Source: Gemmataceae bacterium
Lineage (GTDB): Bacteria; Planctomycetota; Planctomycetia; Gemmatales; Gemmataceae
DNA: 64,000 nt
Direction: 5' to 3'
NCBI GenBank assembly: GCA_022842245.1
Contig: JALHPZ010000009.1
Span: 62,001-126,000, forward strand
Shown here: in pieces, positions 7,182-16,277 of the stretch
Layout: each line of letters starts with the position of its first letter
Numbering within the stretch: the first letter of the stretch is position 1
Notes under the pieces: generated by a model
Databases searched by the model: none
What the model was told of the DNA's origin: nothing
Seen by the model: the letters and a program-made list of their open reading frames with translations, nothing else
Program-made: the position numbers and the translations under genes

Positions 7182-8012
7182 TCACAGGAACTTCAGGATC
7201 GCGGCGACGAGGAACGCGAAGAGCACCATCGCGGCGGCGAGTTTGAGCACGGACGTCGACGATTGGCGATTCAGGAGCCTCGTCACTTCGGCCTGGTCGC
7301 CGGATTCGATCGAGACCTGCATTGCTAGCTCGTATCGGCCTTCGGGGTAGTCCTTGCATTGTTCGTCCGTGAGGAATCCGGGCACGGGCGAGGGCAGGGC
7401 GGCGGCGTGGAAGTTCAATTCGTTGCAGAACGCGAACGACGCGGGCCAAAGTTCACAGCGGACCCGGTCGGGCAGGAGTCGCCAGAGATCGCGGATCGTC
7501 GAGTCGTCGGGCGGCCGAACGATCGCGAGACGGGCGCCATCCAAAAGGGCCTGCGCGGCACCGAGCAGAAATTGGGAATCGCCGGCCTTGAGGATCTCGC
7601 GGAGGTCTTCGACCCGTCGCGGCGGGAACGGGTCGAACGTCCAGTTCAACTCGTCGAGCGTCCCCCGAGCGTCGAAGTTCGCAGGCAGACGGTCCGCGAT
7701 TTCGAACGGATCGCCGAGGTAAGCATAGATGTCCCGCGAGAAGATCAGGAATCGAATCGCGAGCGGCGGGTTGACCGAGCCGTCGGGTCGGTCGGCGACC
7801 TGCGCGACCGCGACGCGGGCGCGGTCGATCTCCTTCGCGAACACGGCCGACGGACAAACCGCACCGTCGGGGCGGGCGCCGTACTTCACCGCCATCCTGA
7901 CGGCGGCTTCTTCCAGCTCGAAATCGACGTTCTGGGACTTCGCGACAATCTTCGGCTCGCCGCCGTGGCGGATCACGAGGATCTGTCGAATCGCCATGTC
8001 GGGGAAGGGCAT
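7182..8012 (-). CDS. Tail-anchored protein of unknown function
   Basis: A 276-residue protein with a soluble N-terminal region (ILVIRHGGEPKIVAKSQ, then FLIFSRDIYAYLGDP, then LLPDRVRCELWPASFAF) and a single hydrophobic segment at the extreme C-terminus (SVLKLAAAMVLFAFLVAA). It is therefore likely tail-anchored facing the cytoplasm. The middle section, with two acidic/aromatic blocks, is reminiscent of GTPase-associated GAP1-N domains, but I cannot confirm this. The ATG at 8012 shares one base with the stop codon of the upstream oxidoreductase (TGATG), so translation is coupled; the longer open frame upstream is antisense noise. Confidence 0.65.
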   Translation of the reverse strand: MPFPDMAIRQILVIRHGGEPKIVAKSQNVDFELEEAAVRMAVKYGARPDGAVCPSAVFAKEIDRARVAVAQVADRPDGSVNPPLAIRFLIFSRDIYAYLGDPFEIADRLPANFDARGTLDELNWTFDPFPPRRVEDLREILKAGDSQFLLGAAQALLDGARLAIVRPPDDSTIRDLWRLLPDRVRCELWPASFAFCNELNFHAAALPSPVPGFLTDEQCKDYPEGRYELAMQVSIESGDQAEVTRLLNRQSSTSVLKLAAAMVLFAFLVAAILKFL

Positions 8013-9595
8013 CAGCGGTCTCGCAGGATTTCGCGGGCGGCGTTGTATCCGGCGGCCCCCATGACGCCACCGCCGGGGTGCGCCGCCGCACCGCAGAGGT
8101 ACAGGCCGCGGATCGGCGTGCGGTAATTCGCGTAGCCCGCTGCCGGACGAAGGCTGAACATGTTGGCGAGCGACATCGTTCCCTGCATGATGTTCCCGCC
8201 GGTGATGCCCCATTCGCGTTCCATGTCCGGCGGGGCGTAGATGCGCCGATCGAGTACACTCGAACGGAAATTCGGTGCATAGTCATTGAGGATTTCGAAG
8301 CAGCGGTCGGCGAAACGGTCCCGTTCGGCGTCCCAGGTCGTGCCTTTGAGTTCGTAGGGCGCGTACTGGATGAACATGCTCATCAGGTGTTTTCCGGGCG
8401 GCGCGAGCGTGTTGTCGAGCGCCGTCGCCATCGTGCATTCGATCATCGGATTCGTCGCGGGCTTGCCGTATTTCGCGTCGTCGTAGGCGCGTTCGATGTA
8501 TTCGATGGTCGGTCCGATGTGCATGGTGCCGTGGTGATGGGGGCCGTAATCGTTCGAGGGCAGGCACCGGAAACTCGGAGGCTCGGAGAGCAACACGTTG
8601 ATTTTCACCGTGGCGCTGGAATAGTCGATCTTCCGGATTTCGCTGCGGAAATCGTCGGGCAGTTCTTTCGCGTCGAGCAATTTCAGAAACGTCACGTTTG
8701 CGTCGGCGCAGGAGGCGACGGACCGGGCATGAAACTCCGTCCCGTCCTTGAGCGCGACGCCCGTGGCGTGGCCATCCTTCACGAGAATGCGCTCGACCGG
8801 GCTGTTGGTGCGGATCTCCGCGCCGTGTTTCCGGGTGGCGGCGGCGATGCTGTAGCTGATCGTTCCCATGCCGCCGCGGACGTAGCCCCAGACGCCGCGG
8901 ACGCCGTTGCATTCGCCCATGACATGGTGGAACAGGACATAGGCCGTGCCGGGGTGGGACGGCGGTGCGAACGCGCCGATGACGGCGTCGGTGGCGAGCG
9001 TGACCTTCAACTGTTCCGATTCGAACCAGCGGTCGAGGATCGGTGTGGCGGCGCCGGTGAGCACTTCGATGGCTTCGCTCGCGGCGGCACGGCCGAGTTT
9101 GCGGAAGGCGAGACCGATCTTTCCGGTCCGCCACAGGTCGCCGAGGCCGCCGAACGGGTCGGGTGGCGTTTGGATCAGCAATGGCTCGAGGAAGTCTGCG
9201 ACGCGCGTGAGCATTGCTTCGTACTTCGGGTAGTTCTCGGCATCCTTGGCGGAGAACTTCGCGATCTCCCGGTGCGTGAGGTCCTTGTCGGGCCCCATCA
9301 ACAGATAGCGGTCGTCAGGAAACGGCGTGAAGGACGACGGCGAGCGGGGGATCATTTCGAAGCCGTGCTTGGCGAGTTCGAGGTCGCGGATGATCTCCGG
9401 ACGGAGCAGGCTGTTGACATAGGCGGCGCTCGAGACCTTGCAGCCCGGCCAGACTTCCTCGGTGATGCAGCAACCGCCAAGGATGTCGCGGCGTTCGAGG
9501 ACTAGGACTTTTCGTCCGGCCTTTGCCAGATAGGCAGCCGTGACGAGGCCGTTGTGGCCGGCACCGATGATGATCGCGTCGTAAGTCTTCGGCAT
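8012..9595 (-). CDS. FAD-dependent oxidoreductase, PYROXD2/phytoene-desaturase-like
   Basis: A 527-residue flavoprotein. An N-terminal Rossmann ADP-binding motif (YDAIIIGAGHNGLVTAAYLA, GAGHNG at 11-16) is followed by VLERRDILGGCC, and the C-terminus carries the FAD-closing GLYLCGAAAHPGGGVMGAAG. The N-terminal region (TEEVWPGCKVSSAAYVNSLL) resembles PYROXD2 proteins more than true carotenoid desaturases, although both share the amine-oxidase fold. No carotenoid synthesis genes are adjacent, so a carotenoid role is not supported. I chose ATG 9595, where the family N-terminus begins; an ATG 54 bases upstream adds a non-conserved extension. Confidence 0.8.
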   Translation of the reverse strand: MPKTYDAIIIGAGHNGLVTAAYLAKAGRKVLVLERRDILGGCCITEEVWPGCKVSSAAYVNSLLRPEIIRDLELAKHGFEMIPRSPSSFTPFPDDRYLLMGPDKDLTHREIAKFSAKDAENYPKYEAMLTRVADFLEPLLIQTPPDPFGGLGDLWRTGKIGLAFRKLGRAAASEAIEVLTGAATPILDRWFESEQLKVTLATDAVIGAFAPPSHPGTAYVLFHHVMGECNGVRGVWGYVRGGMGTISYSIAAATRKHGAEIRTNSPVERILVKDGHATGVALKDGTEFHARSVASCADANVTFLKLLDAKELPDDFRSEIRKIDYSSATVKINVLLSEPPSFRCLPSNDYGPHHHGTMHIGPTIEYIERAYDDAKYGKPATNPMIECTMATALDNTLAPPGKHLMSMFIQYAPYELKGTTWDAERDRFADRCFEILNDYAPNFRSSVLDRRIYAPPDMEREWGITGGNIMQGTMSLANMFSLRPAAGYANYRTPIRGLYLCGAAAHPGGGVMGAAGYNAAREILRDR

Positions 9596-9639
9596 GGCGG
9601 TCGCTCGAGCGGACTTATTTGGAATAGCGGGGCGCAACG

Positions 9640-9663
9640 AAAAACCCACCCTCGCGGGTGGGT
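9640..9663 (-). terminator. Intrinsic terminator of the TIGR03000 gene
   Basis: On the minus strand an 8-bp perfect stem (ACCCACCC 9663-9656 with GGGTGGGT 9651-9644, loop GCGA) ends in a run of five T (9644-9640). It lies between the TIGR03000 gene and the downstream oxidoreductase, separating the two units. Confidence 0.75.
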
Positions 9664-9670
9664 CGATCGT

Positions 9671-10264
9671 TCATTTTCCCTTGTTTCGTTGGTGTTCGCG
9701 GGGCGGCGGGGCCAGAGGACGTTGCGGTTCCGGTTTCGGCTCGGCCGGCTTCGGATCGGGTTTCGGTGCCGGTGGTTGAGGCGGAGGCACCGGCTTCGGT
9801 TCGGCCGGTTTCGGAGGCTCCGGACGCGGGGCCGGCGGCAATTCCGGCTTCTTCGCCTCCGGCATCGGCTTCATCGGTGGCTTCGGCTCGGGTTTTGGTT
9901 CCGGCTTCGGCTCGGGCTTCACTTCCGGCTCCGGCGGCGGAGGCGGCTTCACTACCGTTTCACCTTTCGTCAGGTCCAACGAGATCGATCCGCCGGCCAT
10001 CACTTCGATGCTTGACTTCTTCGTCACCTCTTCGCCGTCCCAGGTGTAGGTCGCCTCCAGGTTGTACCGGAATCGTTTGCCGACAACGAGTTCGGGCGTT
10101 ACGAACCGCCGAACGGCCGTCATCTGCTGCGTCGGTTGCCCGTTGATGAACAACGTAGCGCCGACGGGAACATGGATTGTCACGGCCGCGGTGCCGGTGG
10201 GTTCGGCGGCAGGAAGGTCGAAGGCCGTAACCGCGAGGAAGACGACTGCGCAAACCGATCGCAT
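9671..10264 (-). CDS. TIGR03000 planctomycete-domain protein with proline/lysine-rich tail
   Basis: A 197-residue exported protein. The signal peptide (about 1-21, VCAVVFLAVTAFDLPAA) is followed by the TIGR03000 domain, a planctomycete-specific module: VTIHVPVGATLFINGQPT, then RRFVTPELVVGKRFRYNLEA. From about residue 107 the chain is low-complexity Pro/Lys/Glu/Pro (PEPKPEPKPEPK-type repeats), suggesting an extended spacer in the periplasm or cell wall. ATG 10264 has GGAAG upstream; an ATG at 10303 lacks a good RBS. It is followed by its own terminator. Function unknown. Confidence 0.85.
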   Translation of the reverse strand: MRSVCAVVFLAVTAFDLPAAEPTGTAAVTIHVPVGATLFINGQPTQQMTAVRRFVTPELVVGKRFRYNLEATYTWDGEEVTKKSSIEVMAGGSISLDLTKGETVVKPPPPPEPEVKPEPKPEPKPEPKPPMKPMPEAKKPELPPAPRPEPPKPAEPKPVPPPQPPAPKPDPKPAEPKPEPQRPLAPPPREHQRNKGK

Positions 10265-10381
10265 GAGGGGCTTCCGGGAACGGAGCGAAAATGTGCGGTT
10301 CATACCGTACAGGATACCACCCAACCTGCGGTTAGCACGCTGGAATCGTCCACGGCACGGCACGACCGGTCGCGCGATTCG

Positions 10382-12949
10382 TTACCTTCGACCCAACCGG
10401 TATCCAACGAGCGCAAGAACGGTACCCAGCATTGCGGCGACATGGAAGTCGCGAATCGGTTCCACGCTCGGAATCGCGGCCAATCGGTGCGCGAACACGC
10501 ACACCGCGGCACCCGAGAGCACTAGCACCGACATCCACGGCCCCCGATGGAAGAGCGACGCAATGAGCAGGATGCCCGCCCATCCGACCGTCGCATTGTC
10601 GATCCATGCCGTCCAGACGGGCGGAAGATACGGAAGTTGGAGCGGTTGATAGATCGGTCCGGCCGCGTTACAGAGGTTTTGAATGGCCCAGACGCTGCCG
10701 CCGGACAGAAGCAGAATGGCGAATGCGAGACGCACATGCGGTCCGCTAACGGCCCAGATGCCCCAGCCCAGCCAGTCGGTATTCGCCTGAGATTTCGCGG
10801 CCGGTTGCCCGGCGATGAGTCGGCGGACCGATTCCACGGTGCCGGACGTTCCTGTTGGCTCGCCGTTCACTCCGAGTCCGCGGCGGTGTTGTTCGGCCAC
10901 GCGGATGGCGCTGACGTTGTTCAAGAGGTCGTCGGCGACGGCCTCCGCACGGGATCGCGCAATCCGTGCTCGCAGACCGGTCGCGGCAAGGCGTGTGGTT
11001 TCGATTTGCACGAAGAGCGTGCGCTCGCGCTCGCGCCGGCGGGAATGCTCGATCCAGTCGATGAGTTGGAAGATCGGCTCGCGCCAGGCCGCATGGCGCT
11101 CGCGCTGACCGGCGCACTCGCCGCGGAGCAGTTGCGAGCGGGCGGCGAGTTTGGCTTCATAGCCGAAAAGCTCTTCGAAAAACTCCTCCCACTGGCGGCC
11201 GGCGTATTTCGCCACGAAGAGTCGAAGTTGATCTTCATCCTGTCCGTCGGCCCGGAGCCGGCGAAGGAGACGGTCGCACTCGGCGCGCGCCGAGCGGCGG
11301 ACGGCTTCGAGGGGACGGTCGAAGGCGGTTCGGAAGGCGATCGCCAACCCCGCGCCGATGACACCGAAACCGACCCAGATCCAGAACAGCTTGAGCATCC
11401 AGAGGAGGATGCCGAAGAGTGCGACGCAGCCGAAGCAGACCAGCCAGTCCCCAATCGAGAATCCGGCGACCAGTTGACGAACCCGACGGAAGAGGTGGGT
11501 GCGTCGTGCGAGACCATTCAGGACGAAATAGACGGCCGCGGACTGGAGCACCATGCCGGCGAGCCCGAAAGCCCAGCCAAGACGGCCGAGAAACGTCAGA
11601 ACGACGGCGGCCAGCAGACAACCGGTCAGGAAGCCGGTAAGCACTCGAGTCCGCTGGATGGCGACGGGAGCGAAATTGAATCGCTCGACGGCGCGTTCGA
11701 GCACCGCGATCTGCTCTTCCCGCGCGGAAACCTGTTTCGTGGTGTGGATGCCGAGCCATTGCTCGAGTGTGCGAACGACTTCGCCCATCGACTGAAACCG
11801 CTCGCCGGGGTGCTTCGCCATCATTTTTTGAATGACGCTCGAAAGCTCTTTCGGAACGCGATTGGCGATCTCCTCGGGCGGAACCAGCGGCTTGTATGCG
11901 TGGGCGGTCATGAGTTCGACGGCGGTATCGCCGTCGAAGGGCTGGCGGCCGGTGACCATCACGTAGAGGGTGCAACCGAGGGAATAGATGTCGGCGCGGT
12001 GGTCGACGGCGGCGGCGTCGCGGCATTGCTCCGGAGACATGTACGCGGGCGTGCCGAGTGCCATGCGACAACCGGTCATGTCGTTCGGGATCGTATACAG
12101 GCCACTGGGGGAAGCGGCATCGGAATCGAGTTTGTCGGCATCGTGAGCGAGGTCCGGCGTCTTGACTAGCCCGAGATCCGCGACTTTCACCAGTCCGTGG
12201 GAATCGACCAGGAGATTATCCGGTTTGATGTCGCGGTGGATCATGCCGCGATCGTGGGCGAGTTTCAGTCCGCGGGCTGCTTGGAGAATGTACCCGACGG
12301 CCGTTTCCGGATCGAATTTGCCGTCGTCCCGGATCATGTCGGAGATCGAGCGCCCAGCAACGAACTCCATGCTGAAGAACTTCGTGCCTTCCACTTCGCC
12401 GATGTCGTAGACCTGCACGAGGTTCGGGTGGTTCAATTGCGCGGCGGCGAACGCCTCGCGGGTGAAGCGGGCGACGAAGACCGGGTCGTTCGCCCAGCGG
12501 CGGCTCATGACTTTCAGCGCGACTGGCCGATCGAGCGACAACTGACGGGCGAGGTACACGGTGCCCATGCCGCCGCGGCCCAAGACTCGCTCTATCTGAA
12601 AACCGGGCACTTGCGGACCCCCTGTGGGGCCGGGCGTGAGGAACGATGGCGGGTAGTCCGCGATGGCCGGTTTGCGAGATGCCAACGACCGACCGCGCAT
12701 GATCGGCGTTCGCGTCGAGGGATCGGCGGCCACTGCCACCTGTGCTACAGAGGAGGAGGTCGCGGTCGCAACGGAGTGGGAATCGTTCAGTTTCTTGGCG
12801 CGGCTTGCGGAGGGGAAAAACCGGTTGCAGGTCGGGCAACGATGAAACGGCAAACCGTGCGTGGACAGCGCGCCGTCGTGATGAGCCTGACAATAGGGGC
12901 AATCAATGGGCACTTCGACATCCCCGGCGGATCGACGCGTAACAGGCAC
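10382..12949 (-). CDS. Zinc-ribbon/membrane serine/threonine protein kinase
   Basis: An 855-residue PknB-type kinase. An N-terminal zinc ribbon (Cys17, Cys20, Cys38, Cys41) and a disordered linker precede a canonical kinase domain at about 117-400: glycine loop GRGGMGTVY (124-132), catalytic Lys146, HRDIKPDN (238-245) and DLG (258-260) in place of DFG, common in planctomycete kinases. AYMSPEQ marks the activation segment end. Two pairs of membrane segments follow (TGFLTGCLLAAVV onward and WLVCFGCVALFG onward), then a soluble coiled region and a further cluster of about four hydrophobic segments at the C-terminus. It should sit in the cytoplasmic membrane with the kinase in the cytoplasm. Targets are unknown. 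Confidence 0.9.
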   Translation of the reverse strand: MPVTRRSAGDVEVPIDCPYCQAHHDGALSTHGLPFHRCPTCNRFFPSASRAKKLNDSHSVATATSSSVAQVAVAADPSTRTPIMRGRSLASRKPAIADYPPSFLTPGPTGGPQVPGFQIERVLGRGGMGTVYLARQLSLDRPVALKVMSRRWANDPVFVARFTREAFAAAQLNHPNLVQVYDIGEVEGTKFFSMEFVAGRSISDMIRDDGKFDPETAVGYILQAARGLKLAHDRGMIHRDIKPDNLLVDSHGLVKVADLGLVKTPDLAHDADKLDSDAASPSGLYTIPNDMTGCRMALGTPAYMSPEQCRDAAAVDHRADIYSLGCTLYVMVTGRQPFDGDTAVELMTAHAYKPLVPPEEIANRVPKELSSVIQKMMAKHPGERFQSMGEVVRTLEQWLGIHTTKQVSAREEQIAVLERAVERFNFAPVAIQRTRVLTGFLTGCLLAAVVLTFLGRLGWAFGLAGMVLQSAAVYFVLNGLARRTHLFRRVRQLVAGFSIGDWLVCFGCVALFGILLWMLKLFWIWVGFGVIGAGLAIAFRTAFDRPLEAVRRSARAECDRLLRRLRADGQDEDQLRLFVAKYAGRQWEEFFEELFGYEAKLAARSQLLRGECAGQRERHAAWREPIFQLIDWIEHSRRRERERTLFVQIETTRLAATGLRARIARSRAEAVADDLLNNVSAIRVAEQHRRGLGVNGEPTGTSGTVESVRRLIAGQPAAKSQANTDWLGWGIWAVSGPHVRLAFAILLLSGGSVWAIQNLCNAAGPIYQPLQLPYLPPVWTAWIDNATVGWAGILLIASLFHRGPWMSVLVLSGAAVCVFAHRLAAIPSVEPIRDFHVAAMLGTVLALVGYRLGRR

Positions 12950-13139
12950 CGTACCCTAGTTCACGGTCGCATCGATTGGGACGATTTTCCCCGCCAGTCC
13001 ATGAACGCCGATTGCGACAGCGTCCGAATTTCCGTCCCCCGGCCCAACTCCTCGTCAAACTCACAACTTCGGCTTCCGCAGATTTTTCCCATCTGCTACA
13101 AGTTCTCCGATTCGGGATACGACGTCCGCGGGGTCTCGC

Positions 13140-14624
13140 ATGTACAAGTTTCTTCTCTGCCTGAAATACCTCCGGACACGATATCTGGCGTTCGTCTGCA
13201 TCGTCAGCATCATGTTGGGCGTCGCCACGCTCATCGTGGTGAACAGCGTCATGAGCGGCTTTTCGAACAAGCTCAAGGACCGCCTCCGCGGCGTCCTCGC
13301 CGACGTGATCGTCGAGACCGACAACTTCTCCGGTTTCGACCTGCACCCCCAACTTCTCGAAGACCGCATCCGCCAGTCGTCGGCCGGGAAATACGTCGAC
13401 ACCGTGGCACCCACCGTGGAGGTGGTCGGTACGATCCAGTTCAACTTCCGGGGCATGAACGTCGTCAAGCCGATCAAACTCATGGGGGTCGATCCAGCCA
13501 AGCAGACAAAGGTGGGCGGGTTCGGTCAGTATCTCACACGGCAGAAGAACTCGATGCATCCGTCGTTCGAACTGACGCCTGACGCTCTCGCGTTGTTCGA
13601 GAAGAACGTGAGGTTGGAAGCGATGGCGCGCGAGCCGATCCCCGTCGCGCCGCCTGCGGAGGACTTTCTCGGCCAGGGGCCGAAGATCGTCGACGACCAA
13701 TCGGCGATCCCGTTGCCTCCGGTGCCGGCGCCGAACCTGCCGCAATTCGAGGCACCGAAGCCGACCGGGATTATCGTCGGGCATTCCCTGGCGCACTTCC
13801 GCTACAAGAATCCGGAGACCGGGCAGGTGGAGGAAGTTCCCGGCCTGCGCCCCGGTGACCACGTTATGATCGCCACGCTCGCCGCGAACGAGATGCGGCC
13901 GGTCTGGGGCACATACGTCGTCGTGGACTATTTCAAGTCGGAAATGAGCGAGTACGACAGCCAATTCATCTACATGGACCTGCCGGACCTGCAGCGACTG
14001 CGGAAAATGGACGAACGCGTGACCCACCTGCAGATCAAAGTGACGGAAGACTGCCCGAGAGGCTATTCCTTCGTGAAGCCGCACGTTTCGAACGAAATTC
14101 AGAAGCTCTTCGGCAAATACGAGGCCCGCGCCGCGACTTGGGAAGATCATCAGGGGCCGTTGCTCTCGGCCATCGATATTGAGCGGGGCATCCTGAACCT
14201 GCTGCTGTTTTTGATCGTCGGCGTCGCCGGTTTCAGCATCCTCGCGATCTTCACCATGATCGTCGCCGAGAAAATCCGGGATATCGGCATTCTGAAATCG
14301 CTCGGCGCCTCGAATCGCGGTGTGATGGGGATTTTCGTCTGGTACGCGTTCCTGCTTGGCGTGGTCGGTTGCGGAGCGGGCACGGCGCTGGGGCTCGGCA
14401 TCACCTGCAATATTAACGAGATCGAGACGTTCGTGAACGAACAGACCGGCCAGCAACTCTTCGATCGATCGGTTTATTACTTCGACAAGATTCCCACGAA
14501 CGTGGAAACCACCACAGTCCTGATCGTGAATGCCGGGGCGATGCTCGTCGCAATCGGCTCCAGTTTCTTGCCCGCCTGGCGCGCCGCACGGCTGCGCCCG
14601 ATCCAGGCCCTCCGTTTCGAATGA
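13140..14624 (+). CDS. ABC transporter permease, LolC/LolE-FtsX family
   Basis: A 494-residue permease with the LolC/E layout: one N-terminal membrane segment (YLAFVCIVSIMLGVATLIVV), a large extracytoplasmic domain of about 310 residues, then three C-terminal segments and a basic RAARLRPIQALRFE ending typical of FtsX/MacB permeases. The paired ATPase gene starts 12 bases downstream. LolCDE extracts lipoproteins from the inner membrane; only one permease is present here, so it would act as a homodimer. A proline-rich insert in the external domain (about residues 170-200) is unusual. Which substrate it handles in planctomycetes is not established. Confidence 0.85.
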   Translation: MYKFLLCLKYLRTRYLAFVCIVSIMLGVATLIVVNSVMSGFSNKLKDRLRGVLADVIVETDNFSGFDLHPQLLEDRIRQSSAGKYVDTVAPTVEVVGTIQFNFRGMNVVKPIKLMGVDPAKQTKVGGFGQYLTRQKNSMHPSFELTPDALALFEKNVRLEAMAREPIPVAPPAEDFLGQGPKIVDDQSAIPLPPVPAPNLPQFEAPKPTGIIVGHSLAHFRYKNPETGQVEEVPGLRPGDHVMIATLAANEMRPVWGTYVVVDYFKSEMSEYDSQFIYMDLPDLQRLRKMDERVTHLQIKVTEDCPRGYSFVKPHVSNEIQKLFGKYEARAATWEDHQGPLLSAIDIERGILNLLLFLIVGVAGFSILAIFTMIVAEKIRDIGILKSLGASNRGVMGIFVWYAFLLGVVGCGAGTALGLGITCNINEIETFVNEQTGQQLFDRSVYYFDKIPTNVETTTVLIVNAGAMLVAIGSSFLPAWRAARLRPIQALRFE

Positions 14625-14636
14625 CCGGGAGCGTCG

Positions 14637-15365
14637 ATGTTAACGGCCGAGAACCTCACGAAGACCTATCGCCGCAATGCTGACATCGTGCGCGTGCTCA
14701 ATGGCGTGTCGCTCGCCGTGCGCGACGGCGAGTTCATGAGCATCGTCGGCGCATCCGGTTCAGGCAAGAGTACGCTCCTGCACGTGCTCGGCACGCTCGA
14801 CGCGCCCGATTCCGGGACCATATCACTAGACGGGAAACGGCTCGACAATCTCTCGAACCGCGAACGCGACGCCGTCCGCAATCGTACGTTCGGCTACGTC
14901 TTCCAATTCTATCATCTGTTGCCGGAACTCTCCGCGATCGACAATGCCCTCATGCCGGCGTACATCTCAAACTCGTTCCTCGGCTGGATGCAAACGCGCC
15001 GGCAATGGCGCCGGCGGGCCGATGAACTCTTCGAACGCGTCGGTTTGTCCCATCGTAAAACCCACAAACCCCGCGAAATGTCCGGCGGCGAGATGCAGCG
15101 CTGCGCCATCGCGCGGGCGCTGCTCCAGCGGCCCCGTGTTCTTCTTGCCGACGAACCCACCGGCAACCTCGACGCCGAAAAGGGGAACGAGATTCTCGAA
15201 CTTCTGCACGATTTGAACCGCCGAGACCGCGTGACGATCGTCATGGTCACCCACAACCTGGAGATGGCCGGGACAACGCACCGCACGATTCGGCTCGCTG
15301 GCGGGCGTGTCGTGGAAGAAAAAGGGCCGACCTTTCGCCCCCGGCTCCTGAGCGCGGCGGTGTGA
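14637..15365 (+). CDS. ABC transporter ATP-binding protein, LolD/MacB type
   Basis: A 242-residue ATPase with Walker A GASGSGKST (38-46), Q-loop FQFYHLLPE (89-97), signature MSGGEMQ (148-154) and Walker B LLADEPTGNLD (169-179). The Gly-Asn-Leu-Asp sequence after Walker B and the FYHLLPELSAIDNALMP segment place it in the LolD/MacB/FtsE group. It immediately follows the permease gene and precedes the Rpn-type gene by seven bases. There is a short insertion (NSFLGWMQTRRQW) in the helical domain, common in planctomycete members. Confidence 0.88.
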   Translation: MLTAENLTKTYRRNADIVRVLNGVSLAVRDGEFMSIVGASGSGKSTLLHVLGTLDAPDSGTISLDGKRLDNLSNRERDAVRNRTFGYVFQFYHLLPELSAIDNALMPAYISNSFLGWMQTRRQWRRRADELFERVGLSHRKTHKPREMSGGEMQRCAIARALLQRPRVLLADEPTGNLDAEKGNEILELLHDLNRRDRVTIVMVTHNLEMAGTTHRTIRLAGGRVVEEKGPTFRPRLLSAAV

Positions 15366-15372
15366 GGCCGTC

Positions 15373-16254
15373 ATGGCGAAACCGTTCGATGCCATTCTCA
15401 AACAGATTCTCGACGACTACTCGCCCGATCTAGTGGCTTGGCTGGCGGCCAGGTTCGGTCTGCCGCCGGGCCGGCCGGAACCGATCGCCCCCGACCTCTC
15501 GACCGTACAACCGACCGCCGACAAGGTCTTCCGCCTCGCCAGTGACGCCGGGTTGATCCACCTCGAATTGCAATCGACGTGGGGCGGTTCGTTACCGGAT
15601 CGCATCTTTCTGTACAACGCCCTCCTGAACGACCGATACGGCGTACCCGTCCGATCGGTCGCCATCATGTTGCGGCCCGACGTCGAGGCGTGGAGTCTGA
15701 CATGGGAATTCGAACGCCGCCAGGTGAACGGCGAGCGTTTTTTGTCATTCCGTTACGAACTCCTTCGCATTTGGAAGTTGTCAGCCGAGGAATTCATGTC
15801 CGGCGGACTGGGGTTGGCTCCGTTGGGACTGCTGACGAACGATGCGGCGTCGAGGCTGCCGGAACTGGTGCGGCGACTGGCCAAGCGGTTCCGAAACGAG
15901 GTGCCGGACGAAACGATGCGAGATCGGTTGCTCGCCAGCAGTTACATTCTCATGGGACTGCGGTATGATGAATTTGTGATCAAGTCGCTGTTTCGGGGAG
16001 TCCAGGAGATGGAAGAATCATCGACTTATCGGGCGATCCTTTCGAAGGGTGTGGAACGGGGCCGGGCCGCAGGGCGCGTCGAAGGGCGCATCGAGGGCCT
16101 GCGATTGTCCCTTGTTGCGTTCCTCGAACAACAGTTCGGAAGCATTCCGCAGGAGCAGGAAGCGGCCATTCGCGAACTCGCGGACAAAACCCGACTGAAC
16201 GCCGCGATCCGACAATTGCCCACCCTCGGTTCGCCGACCGATCTCAAACTGTAA
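15373..16254 (+). CDS. Rpn/DUF4351-type PD-(D/E)XK nuclease-fold protein
   Basis: A 293-residue protein opening MAKPFDAILKQILDDYSPD. The nuclease-fold core is TADKVFRL (Asp50) and IHLELQSTW (Glu65-x-Gln67), the usual ExQ version of the PD-(D/E)XK motif in this family. The C-terminal part ERGRAAGRVEGRIEGLRLS is the helical tail seen in Rpn (recombination-promoting nuclease) and YadD-like proteins. These families are often multi-copy and mobile in origin. Here the gene lies in an operon between lolD-like and ilvE genes with gaps of only 7 and 23 bases, and no terminal repeats are visible around it. Its activity and substrate are unknown. Confidence 0.8.
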   Translation: MAKPFDAILKQILDDYSPDLVAWLAARFGLPPGRPEPIAPDLSTVQPTADKVFRLASDAGLIHLELQSTWGGSLPDRIFLYNALLNDRYGVPVRSVAIMLRPDVEAWSLTWEFERRQVNGERFLSFRYELLRIWKLSAEEFMSGGLGLAPLGLLTNDAASRLPELVRRLAKRFRNEVPDETMRDRLLASSYILMGLRYDEFVIKSLFRGVQEMEESSTYRAILSKGVERGRAAGRVEGRIEGLRLSLVAFLEQQFGSIPQEQEAAIRELADKTRLNAAIRQLPTLGSPTDLKL

Positions 16255-16277
16255 ACATCGAATTCCGGAGCCTGCGA

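Noticed and set aside
8078..9505. 475-codon plus-strand frame opposite the FAD oxidoreductase
   Set aside because: Antisense of a conserved flavoprotein; no ribosome site or motif.
8012..9595. Carotenoid biosynthesis gene (phytoene desaturase)
   Set aside because: Motifs fit PYROXD2-like proteins and there are no crt neighbours.
10547..12169. Long plus-strand open frame (540 codons) opposite the Ser/Thr kinase
   Set aside because: Antisense shadow of a recognisable kinase; no domain, composition dominated by Arg/Gly/Asp from GC-rich codons.
12903..14456. 517-codon minus-strand frame opposite the LolC/E-type permease
   Set aside because: Shadow of a real membrane protein; Arg/His/Asp-rich without motifs.
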